NCBI RefSeq assembly: GCF_000313755.1
Contig: NZ_AMZB01000124.1
Span: 1-64,000, forward strand
Direction of reading: 5' to 3'
From: Pseudomonas nitroreducens TX1
Lineage (GTDB): Bacteria > Pseudomonadota > Gammaproteobacteria > Pseudomonadales > Pseudomonadaceae
DNA: 64,000 nucleotides
In this document: one piece after another, positions 20,545-29,386 of the stretch
How the letters are laid out: each line of letters begins with the position of its first letter
Numbering within the stretch: the stretch's first letter is position 1
Translations under genes and position numbers: made by a program
Notes under the pieces: model-generated
Database searches by the model: none
What the model was told of the DNA's origin: nothing
What the model saw: the letters and a program-made list of their open reading frames with translations, nothing else

Positions 20545-22068
20545 ATGTCAAAGCAAATGCTTCATCCAGAGCGTCTCAAGGCCTGGCTAGACCAGCTGGA
20601 ATCTCTGCCTTTGCCCGTTCCCCTGGAGCAGCGCGATCACATTCGCCGGGCGCTGAACGACAGCCGCCGCTCGATACGGGACATTGCCGACCTGCTGCAG
20701 GACGCGCCGACACTGGCTTTCGCCATCCTGCGCGAGGCCAACCGCGCGGCGAGCGCCAGGGACAATCCGGCGGAAAGCCTGGAAGTCGCGCTCAACCGCC
20801 TGGGCCTGAGCCGCGCCAGCCAATTGCTCGACAGCCTGCCGGCGGTACCCGAGGCACAGATGCCGCGCGCACTGAACCAGTTACTGCTGATCAGCCGTCA
20901 CGCCATGCAGCAGGCCAGCGGCCTGTTCGCCAACCGCCTGGCGCGGCTGTGGCAGGAAATCCACTGGGGCAGCCTGTTCACCCTCGCGCCGCTGTGGGCG
21001 CTGGCCACCGCCAAACCCGAGCTGCTGGAGAACTGGCAGCGCCAGGTCTATGGCCTGGGCCGCTGCAGCAGCGAAGTGGAGGAAGAGTTGCTCGGCACCC
21101 GCCTGCTGCCGCTGTGCCGCGCACTGGCCGAGAGCTGGCGGCTGCCGGACTGGGTCGGCCAGGGCTACGCCCTGCTCAGCGACGACAAACGCCTGCTGGT
21201 GCGCGCCCTGCACGTCGCCCATACCGAGCACGATCCGCTGGGCCAGCAGCAGCGCCTGGATGCCGACCCCGAACTGCAGCGCTGGCTGACCCGTCCGGCT
21301 AACACCATCCTCCTCGCCAACAGCCTCGCCATGGCCGCGCACCAGTCCTGGGGCGGCGTGCACATGCTGCGCTGGCAACGCCTGACCAGCCTTTACCTGC
21401 AAATGCCGCTGGAAGAATTGCAGCAGACCGTCCACGGTCTTGCCGCACAAAGCGCTCGCCGCCACGCGCGGCCGCTGCTCTGGCACCCGGCCGAGGCGTT
21501 GCTCTGGCCCTGGGCGGCGCGCCGCTGGCTCAATGGGCCGAAAACCGAGGAACCGGCCACGGCGCCGGACACCTTGGCCGAATGGCGCCAGCACTGCACG
21601 CGCCTGATGCAGTCGCCCAGCCCGTTTGGCAACGCCGTGCAGTTGCTCGACTGCGCCACCGACGCGCTGCTGGCCTGCGGCCTGCAGCGCGGGATGATCC
21701 TGCTGGCCGACAAAAGTGGCAGTTGGCTGCAAGCTCGCCGGCACTTCGGCCTGGACGGCGAGATCGGCGACTTCAAGCTGGAAGTCGCCGCCAGCCCGGT
21801 GCTGCGAAAACTCCTGCAACAACCCGGTCAGCTGCGCCTGAGCCCGGCCAACATCGCCGAGTTTTCGGCATTGCTTCCCGGTTCGCTGAAAGCTCTGATC
21901 CCCAGCGAACACCTGCTGCTGCGTTCGCTGGGCAATGGCGCGCGGGTGGTCATGCTGGTGGTTTGCGACCGCAACGGCCAGCCATTGGCGGACCTTCACG
22001 CCCAAGCGTTCGGCCGGACCGCTCAGTGCATCGAGCACGCGGTGAGGCACATGGCGCGAGGCGCCTGA
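20545..22068 (+). CDS. HDOD domain protein
   Basis: The N-terminal 200 residues resemble the HDOD output domain, a degenerate HD-type fold found in signalling proteins (PTLAFAILREANRAASARDN and a following VALNRLGLSRASQLLDSLP). The C-terminal third (about 355-500, QLLDCATDALLACGLQRGMILLA) has a GAF-like pattern and may bind a ligand. No catalytic HD pair is evident. Transcribed alone, divergent from motA and upstream of rhdA; this location by motAB is conserved in P. aeruginosa by recollection. Function is unknown; a regulatory role is inference. Confidence 0.85.
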   Translation: MSKQMLHPERLKAWLDQLESLPLPVPLEQRDHIRRALNDSRRSIRDIADLLQDAPTLAFAILREANRAASARDNPAESLEVALNRLGLSRASQLLDSLPAVPEAQMPRALNQLLLISRHAMQQASGLFANRLARLWQEIHWGSLFTLAPLWALATAKPELLENWQRQVYGLGRCSSEVEEELLGTRLLPLCRALAESWRLPDWVGQGYALLSDDKRLLVRALHVAHTEHDPLGQQQRLDADPELQRWLTRPANTILLANSLAMAAHQSWGGVHMLRWQRLTSLYLQMPLEELQQTVHGLAAQSARRHARPLLWHPAEALLWPWAARRWLNGPKTEEPATAPDTLAEWRQHCTRLMQSPSPFGNAVQLLDCATDALLACGLQRGMILLADKSGSWLQARRHFGLDGEIGDFKLEVAASPVLRKLLQQPGQLRLSPANIAEFSALLPGSLKALIPSEHLLLRSLGNGARVVMLVVCDRNGQPLADLHAQAFGRTAQCIEHAVRHMARGA

Positions 22069-22182
22069 TTGGCGAAAGGTTTGCGCCCCGCCGCGTCCCC
22101 TTTAAACTAACCGCCCTCAAGGGGTAGCCCAGGGCGCCTGCTCACGTTGCCTCCGCCACCGTTCCCGCCGGGAGACTCCGAC

Positions 22183-22995
22183 ATGTCCGCCTTCTCCGCC
22201 CTACCCCTGGTGATCGAACCGGCTGACCTCGCCAGCCGCCTCGAAGCCCCCGAACTGATCCTGGTCGACCTGACCAGCGCCGCACGGTATGCCGAAGGCC
22301 ACATCCCCGGCGCCCGCTTCGTCGCGCCTGCGCGCACTCAACTGGGCGGCCCGGCGCCGGGCCTGCTGCCAGCCAAGGCCGATCTGGAAACGCTGTTCGG
22401 CGAGCTGGGCCATAACCCCAATGCCGTCTACGTGGTCTATGACGACGAAGGCGGTGGCTGGGCCGGTCGCTTCATCTGGCTGCTGGACGTGATTGGCCAC
22501 CACAACTATCACTACGTCGACGGCGGCCTGCATGCCTGGCTCGCTGACGGACTGCCACTGAGCCAGGACGTCCCTGCGCCTGCCGGCGGCCCGCTGCCGC
22601 TGACCCTGCACGACGAACCCACCGCCACCCGCGAGTACCTGCAGAGCCGGCTGGGCGCCGCCGACCTGGCCGTCTGGGACGCCCGCAACCCCAGCGAGTA
22701 CAGCGGCCAGAAAGTCCTCGCCGCCAAGGCCGGCCATGTACCCGGCGCCGTCAATTTCGAATGGACCGCCGGCATGGACCCGGCCCGCGCCCTGCGCATC
22801 CGTACCGATATGCCGCAGATCCTCCTGGACCTGGGCATCACCAAGGACAAGGAAGTGATCACCCACTGCCAGACCCACCATCGCTCCGGCTTCACCTACC
22901 TGGTGGCCAAGGCCCTCGGTTATCCGCGGGTCAAGGGCTATGCCGGTTCCTGGTCGGAATGGGGCAACCATCCCGACACCCCCGTAGAGGTTTAA
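22183..22995 (+). CDS. rhdA: Thiosulfate sulfurtransferase (rhodanese)
   Basis: Transfers sulfane sulfur from thiosulfate to cyanide or other thiophiles. Two tandem rhodanese domains: an inactive N-terminal one (about 10-130) and a catalytic one (about 145-268). The active loop is HCQTHHRSG with the persulfide-bearing Cys at about 229, the same loop as in Azotobacter vinelandii and P. aeruginosa RhdA and distinct from the CRKGVT loop of other rhodaneses. The 270-residue start at 22183 has GGGAG 9 bases upstream. Only 3 bases separate it from psd, so the two are co-translated. Confidence 0.95.
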   Translation: MSAFSALPLVIEPADLASRLEAPELILVDLTSAARYAEGHIPGARFVAPARTQLGGPAPGLLPAKADLETLFGELGHNPNAVYVVYDDEGGGWAGRFIWLLDVIGHHNYHYVDGGLHAWLADGLPLSQDVPAPAGGPLPLTLHDEPTATREYLQSRLGAADLAVWDARNPSEYSGQKVLAAKAGHVPGAVNFEWTAGMDPARALRIRTDMPQILLDLGITKDKEVITHCQTHHRSGFTYLVAKALGYPRVKGYAGSWSEWGNHPDTPVEV

Positions 22996-22998
22996 GGA

Positions 22999-23868
22999 AT
23001 GTCGTTCAAAGATCGTCTGTTCATCCTCGCCCAGTACCTGCTGCCGCATCACCTGCTGTCGCGCCTGATCGGCTGCGCTGCCGAGTGCCGCGCGCCCTGG
23101 TTCAAGGACCGCCTGATTCCCTGGTTCGCCCGCCGCTACCAGGTCGATATGCGCGAAGCCCAGGTCGAGGACCTGAGTGCCTACGAGCACTTCAACGCCT
23201 TCTTCACCCGCGCTCTCAAGGAAGGTGCGCGTCCGCTGGACGAAAGCGAAGGCGCAGTGCTCTGCCCCGCCGACGGCGCCATCAGCCAGCTCGGCCCGAT
23301 CGAACATGGCCGTGTGTTCCAGGCCAAGGGCCACAGCTACAGCCTGATGGAACTGCTGGGCGGCGACGCCGAGCGCGCCGCGCCCTTCATGGGCGGCGAA
23401 TTCGCCACCGTCTACCTGTCGCCCAAGGACTACCACCGCGTGCACATGCCGCTGGCCGGCACCCTGCGCGAGATGGTCTACGTGCCGGGTCGCCTGTTCT
23501 CGGTGAACCAGCTGACCGCCGAGCAGGTGCCGGAGCTGTTCGCCCGCAACGAGCGCGTGGTGTGCATCTTCGACACCGAGCGCGGGCCGATGGCCGTGGT
23601 GCTGGTGGGCGCGATGATCGTCGCCTCCATCGAAACCGTGTGGGCCGGCCTGGTCACGCCGCCCAAGCGTGAGCTGAAGTCCTTCTCCTACGACGAAGCT
23701 TCCCGCGCGCCGATCCATCTGGAGAAAGGCGCCGAACTGGGCCGCTTCAAGCTGGGCTCCACCGCCATCGTGCTGTTCGGCCCCGAGCAGGTCCGCTGGG
23801 CGGAAAACCTCGCCGCCACCAGCGCCGTACGCATGGGCGAGCGCCTGGGTGGTGCGCGCCAGGGCTAA
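22999..23868 (+). CDS. psd: Phosphatidylserine decarboxylase proenzyme
   Basis: Makes phosphatidylethanolamine at the inner membrane. The proenzyme self-cleaves at the LGST motif (residues about 252-255) to produce a pyruvoyl group at the serine. Other family blocks are [15 protein letters not shown] (about 91) and [16 protein letters not shown] with the conserved histidines. The 289-residue length is normal. Coupled to rhdA three bases upstream. Confidence 0.97.
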   Translation: MSFKDRLFILAQYLLPHHLLSRLIGCAAECRAPWFKDRLIPWFARRYQVDMREAQVEDLSAYEHFNAFFTRALKEGARPLDESEGAVLCPADGAISQLGPIEHGRVFQAKGHSYSLMELLGGDAERAAPFMGGEFATVYLSPKDYHRVHMPLAGTLREMVYVPGRLFSVNQLTAEQVPELFARNERVVCIFDTERGPMAVVLVGAMIVASIETVWAGLVTPPKRELKSFSYDEASRAPIHLEKGAELGRFKLGSTAIVLFGPEQVRWAENLAATSAVRMGERLGGARQG

Positions 23869-23884
23869 GGCCCGCTCTCCATAA

Positions 23885-23919
23885 GGCGGGCGGCCAACGA
23901 GTCGCCCGCCACTGCTTTT
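23885..23919 (+). terminator. Probable psd terminator
   Basis: GGCGGGCG / CGCCCGCC stem (8 bp, 10-base loop) followed by ACTGCTTTT, 16 bases after the psd stop. The U run is short and interrupted. Confidence 0.45.
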
Positions 23920-23944
23920 CGCCTCATCGTGCCAATTTCCTGCC

Positions 23945-24922
23945 ATGAAACGCTTTCTGCACCTGATGGGTTGGCGCGCCAACGCCACCAGCCATCTTGA
24001 AAAATGGCTCTCCGCGATCGGAGCGCTGTGCGGCATTGCCGCCATCTATGCCGTCACCCACTGGGTCCTGCCCGGCGAAGCGGCCATCTGGGTCGTCGCT
24101 TCCATGGGCGCCAGCGCCGTGCTGCTGTTCGCCGTGCCCCACGGCGTACTGTCGCAGCCCTGGGCCGTACTCGGCGGCCAGGTACTCTCGGCCCTGGTCG
24201 GGGTGATCTGCCAGAAACTCTTCCCTGACCAGAGCTTCACTCCCGCACTCGCGGTGGCGACGGCAATCCTGGTCATGCATTACGCCCGCTGCATCCACCC
24301 ACCCGGCGGCGCCACCGCACTGGCGGCGGTGTCCGGGGGCCCGGCGATCAGCGCCCTGGGGTTCCACTACGTGCTCAGCCCGGTGCTGCTCAATGTGGTA
24401 CTGATCCTTGCCGTCGCGGTGGCCTTCAACGGCCTGTTCGCCTGGCGCCGCTATCCCGCGCCGCTGGCGCGCCTGCCCGCCACGCCGCAGCTGCCGGCAG
24501 GGCCCGCGCCGGAGGACCTGTACCACGCGCTGCGCAAGATGGATTCGTACATCGACGTGCAGTTCGACGACCTGCTGAAGATTCTCCAGCTGGCCCAGGA
24601 GCACGCCCAGGCGCAGCGCCTGACGCCCGACGACATCCTGCTCGGCGCCAGCTACAGCAACGCCCTGAGCGGGGATGCCTGGGCCGTGCGCCAGGTGATC
24701 GACGACCACCCGGACAAGCGCAGCCGCCAGGACCAGGTGGTCTACAAGGTGGTCGCCGGCGCCGGCAAGGGCAACACCGGCGTCTGCCGGCGCCAGGACC
24801 TGCTCGACTGGGCCGCGCATGCGGTGATGCCCCAGGGAGACGGGTGGGTCCGCGTCACCGCCCAGGATTCGTCGCGCGACGCTCTGCAACGCCAGATAAA
24901 AGGCGAAACGCCGCTGCCGTGA
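23945..24922 (+). CDS. HPP family membrane protein
   Basis: The first 180 residues have four to five transmembrane helices and the HPP family signature HYARCIHPPGGATALAAV (about 114-131). HPP proteins are integral membrane proteins; some members have been linked to nitrite transport in plants and cyanobacteria, but most are uncharacterised. The last 130 residues are soluble (DLYHALRKMDSYIDVQFDDLLKIL...), and are not the CBS pair often fused to HPP; I do not recognise them. It follows psd by 76 bases after a terminator-like hairpin and is likely its own unit. Confidence 0.8.
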   Translation: MKRFLHLMGWRANATSHLEKWLSAIGALCGIAAIYAVTHWVLPGEAAIWVVASMGASAVLLFAVPHGVLSQPWAVLGGQVLSALVGVICQKLFPDQSFTPALAVATAILVMHYARCIHPPGGATALAAVSGGPAISALGFHYVLSPVLLNVVLILAVAVAFNGLFAWRRYPAPLARLPATPQLPAGPAPEDLYHALRKMDSYIDVQFDDLLKILQLAQEHAQAQRLTPDDILLGASYSNALSGDAWAVRQVIDDHPDKRSRQDQVVYKVVAGAGKGNTGVCRRQDLLDWAAHAVMPQGDGWVRVTAQDSSRDALQRQIKGETPLP

Positions 24923-25050
24923 CCTGTCCGCGCACCAGTCGGGCGATGGGCTGCGGCAGGCCACGGATGCTGCTAGAGTTCGGAAAAAGCCGACAGTCAT
25001 GACCAACCGGTTCGTACAACGAAGCGGATTGTGGAGAAACCATTCCCGCC

Positions 25051-26859
25051 ATGGACAACAGTCCCCAGCAGTTTCTACGTGTCCCCACCCCGACGCACGA
25101 GAGCCTGAGCTTCTGCAACGCCAACACGCGCGAGCTGAAAAACTGGCTGGATCACCTGCCCAAGGCCAACCTCGGGGAGACTGCCCGCCAGCTCTACCAA
25201 GGCCTGATCGAACTCAACCAGCTCAAGCTGCCGGTCGAAACGCGTCTGCAATTGCTGGAGCTGTTCCGCCCGGAAGTCCACTTCGTCTGCCATAACCTGG
25301 AGCGGCATTTCCTCAACCAGTCCATTGTCCTGGACGAGCGCCCGCGCAAGGTCGCCAATCTCTGCCAGGCGCTGCAGAACCATCTGGCCATCGGCTACAA
25401 GCTCATCGTCGTACGTGAAGCTTCGCGCTTCACCCGCGAGCGCGCCCAGGTCATGACCGCCGCCATCCAGCGCGCCATTCGCAGTCTCTGCGGCCCGCTG
25501 GTGCGCGCCTCGCAGCTGTATTGCCCGGTGCCCGAGCACCTGTGGCTGGAGCTCCACCAGCTCTACCAACTGGCCCGCCAGCACGGCCTGCAGCACACCC
25601 CGGTGCGTGACGCCCTGGCGCGCCAGTCCCAAGGGCTGTCCATCGAGCACGCCTACCTGGTGGCGCTGATGCTCGGCTCTGCACGCTGCAACCAGATGCG
25701 CCAGAACAACATCGCCCGCGTTGCCGAAGCTCTCGAGAGCTGGACGACTCAGGTAAGAGTCCAGGCCGCCGATGCAGCCTCCACGCTGTTCGTGGTCGTG
25801 CCCCAGGTCGATGGCCCGCCACGCTACCGCACCCTGTTCAAGGAAAGCGATCTCGCCGGCGGCCTGGGCATCGACCCGCAACCACTGGTGGACCTCATCC
25901 GCGAGTACCTGCTGCTGCCGTCGGAGAATCGTGCGCAGGCGCGCCTGAAGGTGCCCGAGGGCATCAGCATCGACCTGCTGCAGCACCTCGCGGCCGCCTG
26001 GGGCGACATCGCCGAACGCACATTCCACCGCACTCCCGGCCAGGGTCAACTGACCCTGTGCATCGGCATGAGCGCCCTGCACTATTTCCTTGCCGGCCGC
26101 AAAAGCTTCAACGAGCTGCTGAAAATCCAGGTTCAGGAGCAGATACCGACCTTCAAGGCGGAAGTGAAGGACGCCTGGTCCGGCGCTTTCGACGCGCAGA
26201 AGGTCAACGACTGGCAGCCCGGCATGCCGCTGGAAGAGATCGAATACACCGCACCGCGCAACGCCGACGACCGCGGCGGCAGCCTCACCGCGGAAAGCAC
26301 GCGTGACGACTACCCCGTCCACACCCTTGCCATCGTCAACCACAGCCCCGGCGGCTACTGCCTGACCTGGCCGAAGGAAATCCCGAGCCAGTTGCAGGCC
26401 GGCGAACTGCTGGGCATCCAGGACACGCCGGAGCACAGCTGGAGCGTCGCCGTGGTGCGCTGGATCCGCCAGGTCCGTGGCGGTGGCACGCAGATGGGCA
26501 TCGAGCTCGTCGCTCCGCTGGCCCAGCCTTGCGGCCTGCAACTGCTGCGCAAGACCGAACAGGGCAGCCAGTATCTGCGCGCCCTGCTGCTGCCGGAGAT
26601 CGCCGCGATCTCGCGCCCGGCCACCGTCATCACCCCGCGCCTGCCCTTCCAGGAAGGCAACCGCGTGCAGCTCAACCTGAACGGCGACGAGCGCCGCGCC
26701 ACCCTGACCCGCAAGGTCACCGCCACTGCCAGCTTCACTCAGTTCGAATACCAGGCGCAGGACGCGGCTGGCCTTCCGAGCGATAAGCCCATCACAGGGT
26801 CGAACGCTCGTCCCAATAGTGGGGAGGAAGACTTTGACTCCCTATGGAAGTCTCTGTAG
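25051..26859 (+). CDS. Uncharacterised protein next to fimX, possible PilZ-like C-terminus
   Basis: A 602-residue soluble protein, mostly helical for its first 380 residues, with no signal peptide. It is conserved next to fimX in P. aeruginosa (PA4958 by recollection). Residues about 420-560 form a beta-rich region including IVNHSPGGYCLTWP, which resembles the (D/N)xSxxG motif of PilZ c-di-GMP receptors; an upstream RxxxR motif is not clear, so binding would need testing. The C-terminus ends EEDFDSLWKSL. fimX starts 65 bases downstream on the same strand, so the two probably form an operon and may share type IV pilus or c-di-GMP signalling. That link is inference. Confidence 0.75.
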   Translation: MDNSPQQFLRVPTPTHESLSFCNANTRELKNWLDHLPKANLGETARQLYQGLIELNQLKLPVETRLQLLELFRPEVHFVCHNLERHFLNQSIVLDERPRKVANLCQALQNHLAIGYKLIVVREASRFTRERAQVMTAAIQRAIRSLCGPLVRASQLYCPVPEHLWLELHQLYQLARQHGLQHTPVRDALARQSQGLSIEHAYLVALMLGSARCNQMRQNNIARVAEALESWTTQVRVQAADAASTLFVVVPQVDGPPRYRTLFKESDLAGGLGIDPQPLVDLIREYLLLPSENRAQARLKVPEGISIDLLQHLAAAWGDIAERTFHRTPGQGQLTLCIGMSALHYFLAGRKSFNELLKIQVQEQIPTFKAEVKDAWSGAFDAQKVNDWQPGMPLEEIEYTAPRNADDRGGSLTAESTRDDYPVHTLAIVNHSPGGYCLTWPKEIPSQLQAGELLGIQDTPEHSWSVAVVRWIRQVRGGGTQMGIELVAPLAQPCGLQLLRKTEQGSQYLRALLLPEIAAISRPATVITPRLPFQEGNRVQLNLNGDERRATLTRKVTATASFTQFEYQAQDAAGLPSDKPITGSNARPNSGEEDFDSLWKSL

Positions 26860-26924
26860 ATTCCGTAGGATTCCCTTTCGTCGCCTCTTTGCTGCCGTCC
26901 AGCGCGGTATAAGCAGCCTTCCCC

Positions 26925-29009
26925 ATGGCCAATGAAAAGAAAACCATCCGCCTGCTGATCCTGGAAGACTCGCAGAACGAAGCCGAGCGCCTGGTCAGCC
27001 TGTTCCGCAACGCCGGTCGCGCGACCCGCGTTCACCGTATCACCTCCAGCGAAGACCTGACGGACATCCTGCCCCAGGGCTGGGACTTGCTGATCGCAGC
27101 GCCCGAAGCCGAGGCGCTGGACCCCAGCGAAGCGCTGGGCGCGATCCGCCGCCAGGCCAAGGACATCCCCTTCATCCAACTGGTCGGCGGCAACGATTCC
27201 GACGCCGTGACCGAGGCCCTGGCCCTCGGCGCGCAGGATGCCCTGCCGCAAGGGGAGGATGAGCGGCTGATCCTGGTGGCCAACCGCGAACTGGCCAACC
27301 TCGAGGAACGCCGCGCGCGCCGCGCCGCGGAAGTCGCCCTGCGCGAAGCGGAGAAGCGCTGCCAACTGCTGTTGGACAGCTCGGTGGACGCCATCACCTA
27401 CGTCCACGACGGCATGCACATCTATGCCAACCGCGCCTACGTCAGCCTGTTCGGCTATGAAGACGCCGAGGAGCTGGAAGGCATGCCGATGATCGACCTG
27501 ATCGCCGGTTGCGACCAGGCCAACTTCAAGGATTTCCTCAAGGGCTACCATCCCTCCAAGGACAGCAGCGAGGACAACCTCGACCTGGCCTGCAGCGGCA
27601 TCCGCAGCGACGGCCAGGCGTTCGCCGCGCGCATGACCTTCTCGCCGGCGACCTACGACGGCGAGCCTTGCATCCAGGTAGTGATCCGCGCCGAATCCGA
27701 CAATGCCCAGCTCGAAGAAAAACTGCGCGAAGTCAGCAGCCAGGACCTGGTCACCGGCCTGTTCAACCGCGCCCACTTCCTCGACCTGATGGATGGCGCC
27801 GTCGAGCGCGCAGTAACCGCCGGCCAGCCGGCGACCTTCGCCTACATGCAACTCGATCGCGCCCAGGCCCTCCAGCTCGACCTCGGCGTCGCCAGCATCG
27901 ACCTGCTGCTGGCGGACCTGGGTAACCTGCTGCGCGGTCAATTCCCCGAGCAAGCCCAACTGGCCCGCCTGAGTGACGACGTCTTCGCCGCGCTATTGCC
28001 GGGCGAAACCCCGGAACAATCCGCACCTCGCTTCAGCGCCCTGCTGAAAAAGGTCGAAGGCCACCTGTTCGACATCCATGGCCGCACCGCGCAGGTCACC
28101 CTGTCCATCGGCACCGCCGGGCTGGACGAGAAGACCACCCGTCCCCAGGACGTCATCGAACGCGCCCACCGCGGCGCCGACGAGATCGCGCAGAAGGACG
28201 GCAACGGCCTGAAGGTCTTCAACCCGGCCGATGAGCTGGCCGCCGCCGCGTACCGTGGCGACGTCAGCGCAATCGTCCGCCAGGCGCTGGAGCAGAACAG
28301 CTTCCGCCTGCTGTTCCAGCCGATCATCAGCCTGCGCGGCGATACCCACGAGCACTACGAAGTGCTGCTGCGCCTGCTCAACCCGCAGGGCGAGGAAGTG
28401 CCTCCGGCAGATTTCCTCAATGCCGCGAAGGCCAGCGGCCTGGCCGAGAAGATCGACCGCTGGGTGCTGCTCAACTCCATCAAGCTGCTCTCCGAGCATC
28501 GCGCCAAGGGCCATGAGACCAAGCTCTTCGTGCATCTCTCGGGCCCCAGCCTGCAGGACCCGGAACTGCTGCCGTGGCTGAGCGTGGCGCTGAAGGCCTC
28601 GCGCCTGCCGGCCGACGCGCTGATCGTGCAGATCAGCGAACCGGACGCCATCGCCTATCTGCGCCAGGCCAAGATCCTCAGCCAAGGGCTGGCGGAGCTG
28701 CACTGCCAGATCGCGCTGTGCCAGTTCGGTTGCGCGCTCAACCCGTTCAACACGCTCAAGCACATGAACGTCGACTTCGTGAAGGTCGATGGCTCCTACG
28801 TGCAGGACCTGAACATTCCGGAAAACCAGGAAAACCTGAAGACCCTGATGGCCAGCCTGCACGCCCAGGCCAAACTGACCATCGTGCCCATGGTGGAAAG
28901 CGCCACCGCACTGGCCACGCTCTGGCAGGCCGGCGCCAACTACATCCAGGGCCGCTACCTGCAGGGCCCGAGCCAGGCGATGGACTACGATTTCGCCTCG
29001 GATGAATAA
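26925..29009 (+). CDS. fimX: Type IV pilus c-di-GMP receptor FimX
   Basis: Localises to the cell pole and supports type IV pilus assembly and twitching. Domain order over 694 residues: degenerate receiver (1-130, LLILEDSQNEAERL), PAS (about 140-260), degenerate GGDEF (about 265-430, where the signature reads SDDVF), degenerate EAL (about 440-690, where EAL is EVL in YEVLLRLLNP). Loss of both catalytic motifs fits the FimX role as a c-di-GMP receptor rather than an enzyme. The N-terminus EKKTIRLLILEDSQNEAERL is as in P. aeruginosa FimX. Ends near repeat elements before the converging serB. Confidence 0.94.
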   Translation: MANEKKTIRLLILEDSQNEAERLVSLFRNAGRATRVHRITSSEDLTDILPQGWDLLIAAPEAEALDPSEALGAIRRQAKDIPFIQLVGGNDSDAVTEALALGAQDALPQGEDERLILVANRELANLEERRARRAAEVALREAEKRCQLLLDSSVDAITYVHDGMHIYANRAYVSLFGYEDAEELEGMPMIDLIAGCDQANFKDFLKGYHPSKDSSEDNLDLACSGIRSDGQAFAARMTFSPATYDGEPCIQVVIRAESDNAQLEEKLREVSSQDLVTGLFNRAHFLDLMDGAVERAVTAGQPATFAYMQLDRAQALQLDLGVASIDLLLADLGNLLRGQFPEQAQLARLSDDVFAALLPGETPEQSAPRFSALLKKVEGHLFDIHGRTAQVTLSIGTAGLDEKTTRPQDVIERAHRGADEIAQKDGNGLKVFNPADELAAAAYRGDVSAIVRQALEQNSFRLLFQPIISLRGDTHEHYEVLLRLLNPQGEEVPPADFLNAAKASGLAEKIDRWVLLNSIKLLSEHRAKGHETKLFVHLSGPSLQDPELLPWLSVALKASRLPADALIVQISEPDAIAYLRQAKILSQGLAELHCQIALCQFGCALNPFNTLKHMNVDFVKVDGSYVQDLNIPENQENLKTLMASLHAQAKLTIVPMVESATALATLWQAGANYIQGRYLQGPSQAMDYDFASDE

Positions 29010-29050
29010 GCGCCAGTCAGGGCGCAGCTCCAGCATCGGGGGGTGATCCA

Positions 29051-29258
29051 TCGCGGACAGAGTCCGCTCCTACGAGCCCGAAAGCCCCTCTCCCTAACCC
29101 TCTCCCGCAAGCGGGAGAGGGGACCGTACGGCGCAGCATGAAACCTTGACGTCAGCCGGCACGGGCAGCTCCCTCTCCCTTCGGAGCGGGGCGCGCAGCC
29201 AGGGCTGGGGAGAGGGAAAATCGCAGACACGACCTCCCAAGAAGACAGTTGCTCCTAC
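29051..29258 (-). repeat. Long repeat, families B plus C, copy 1
   Basis: From 29051 a family B unit (TCGCGGAC...CTCCTACG) runs directly into a family C element (about 29074-29258). The latter holds two hairpins: CTCTCCCGC / GCGGGAGAG at 29100-29118 and an imperfect one from CTCCCTCTCCC to GGGGAGAGGG around 29170-29218. The whole block is nearly identical, in reverse orientation, to 46633-46840. A second B unit follows at 29271-29297. The stretch 29010-29386 between fimX and serB has no convincing gene; it holds these repeats and the terminator. Confidence 0.85.
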
Positions 29259-29270
29259 CCCCAGCCTGAG

Positions 29271-29297
29271 CGTAGGAGCGGACGCCGTCCACGATCG
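29271..29297 (+). repeat. Family B unit
   Basis: CGTAGGAGCGGACGCCGTCC followed by ACGATCG, reverse-complementary to the unit at 29051-29074, so the pair brackets the family C element. Confidence 0.6.
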
Positions 29298-29334
29298 TTG
29301 GCTTCACGCCGAGCCATCCATGGCATGCGACAAC

Positions 29335-29362
29335 AAAAAGCCGCCCCGAGGGGCGGCTTTTT
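29335..29362. terminator. Bidirectional terminator between fimX and serB
   Basis: Perfect 13-bp stem AAAAAGCCGCCCC / GGGGCGGCTTTTT with loop GA. It serves the converging serB and fimX transcripts on both strands. Confidence 0.9.
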
Positions 29363-29386
29363 CATTCCGGCGCCGATCCGTGCGGA

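Noticed and set aside
28985-29230. A frame and its similar partner at 46661-47218
   Set aside because: These arise only from translating the long repeat; identical low-complexity sequence is explained by the repeat copies.
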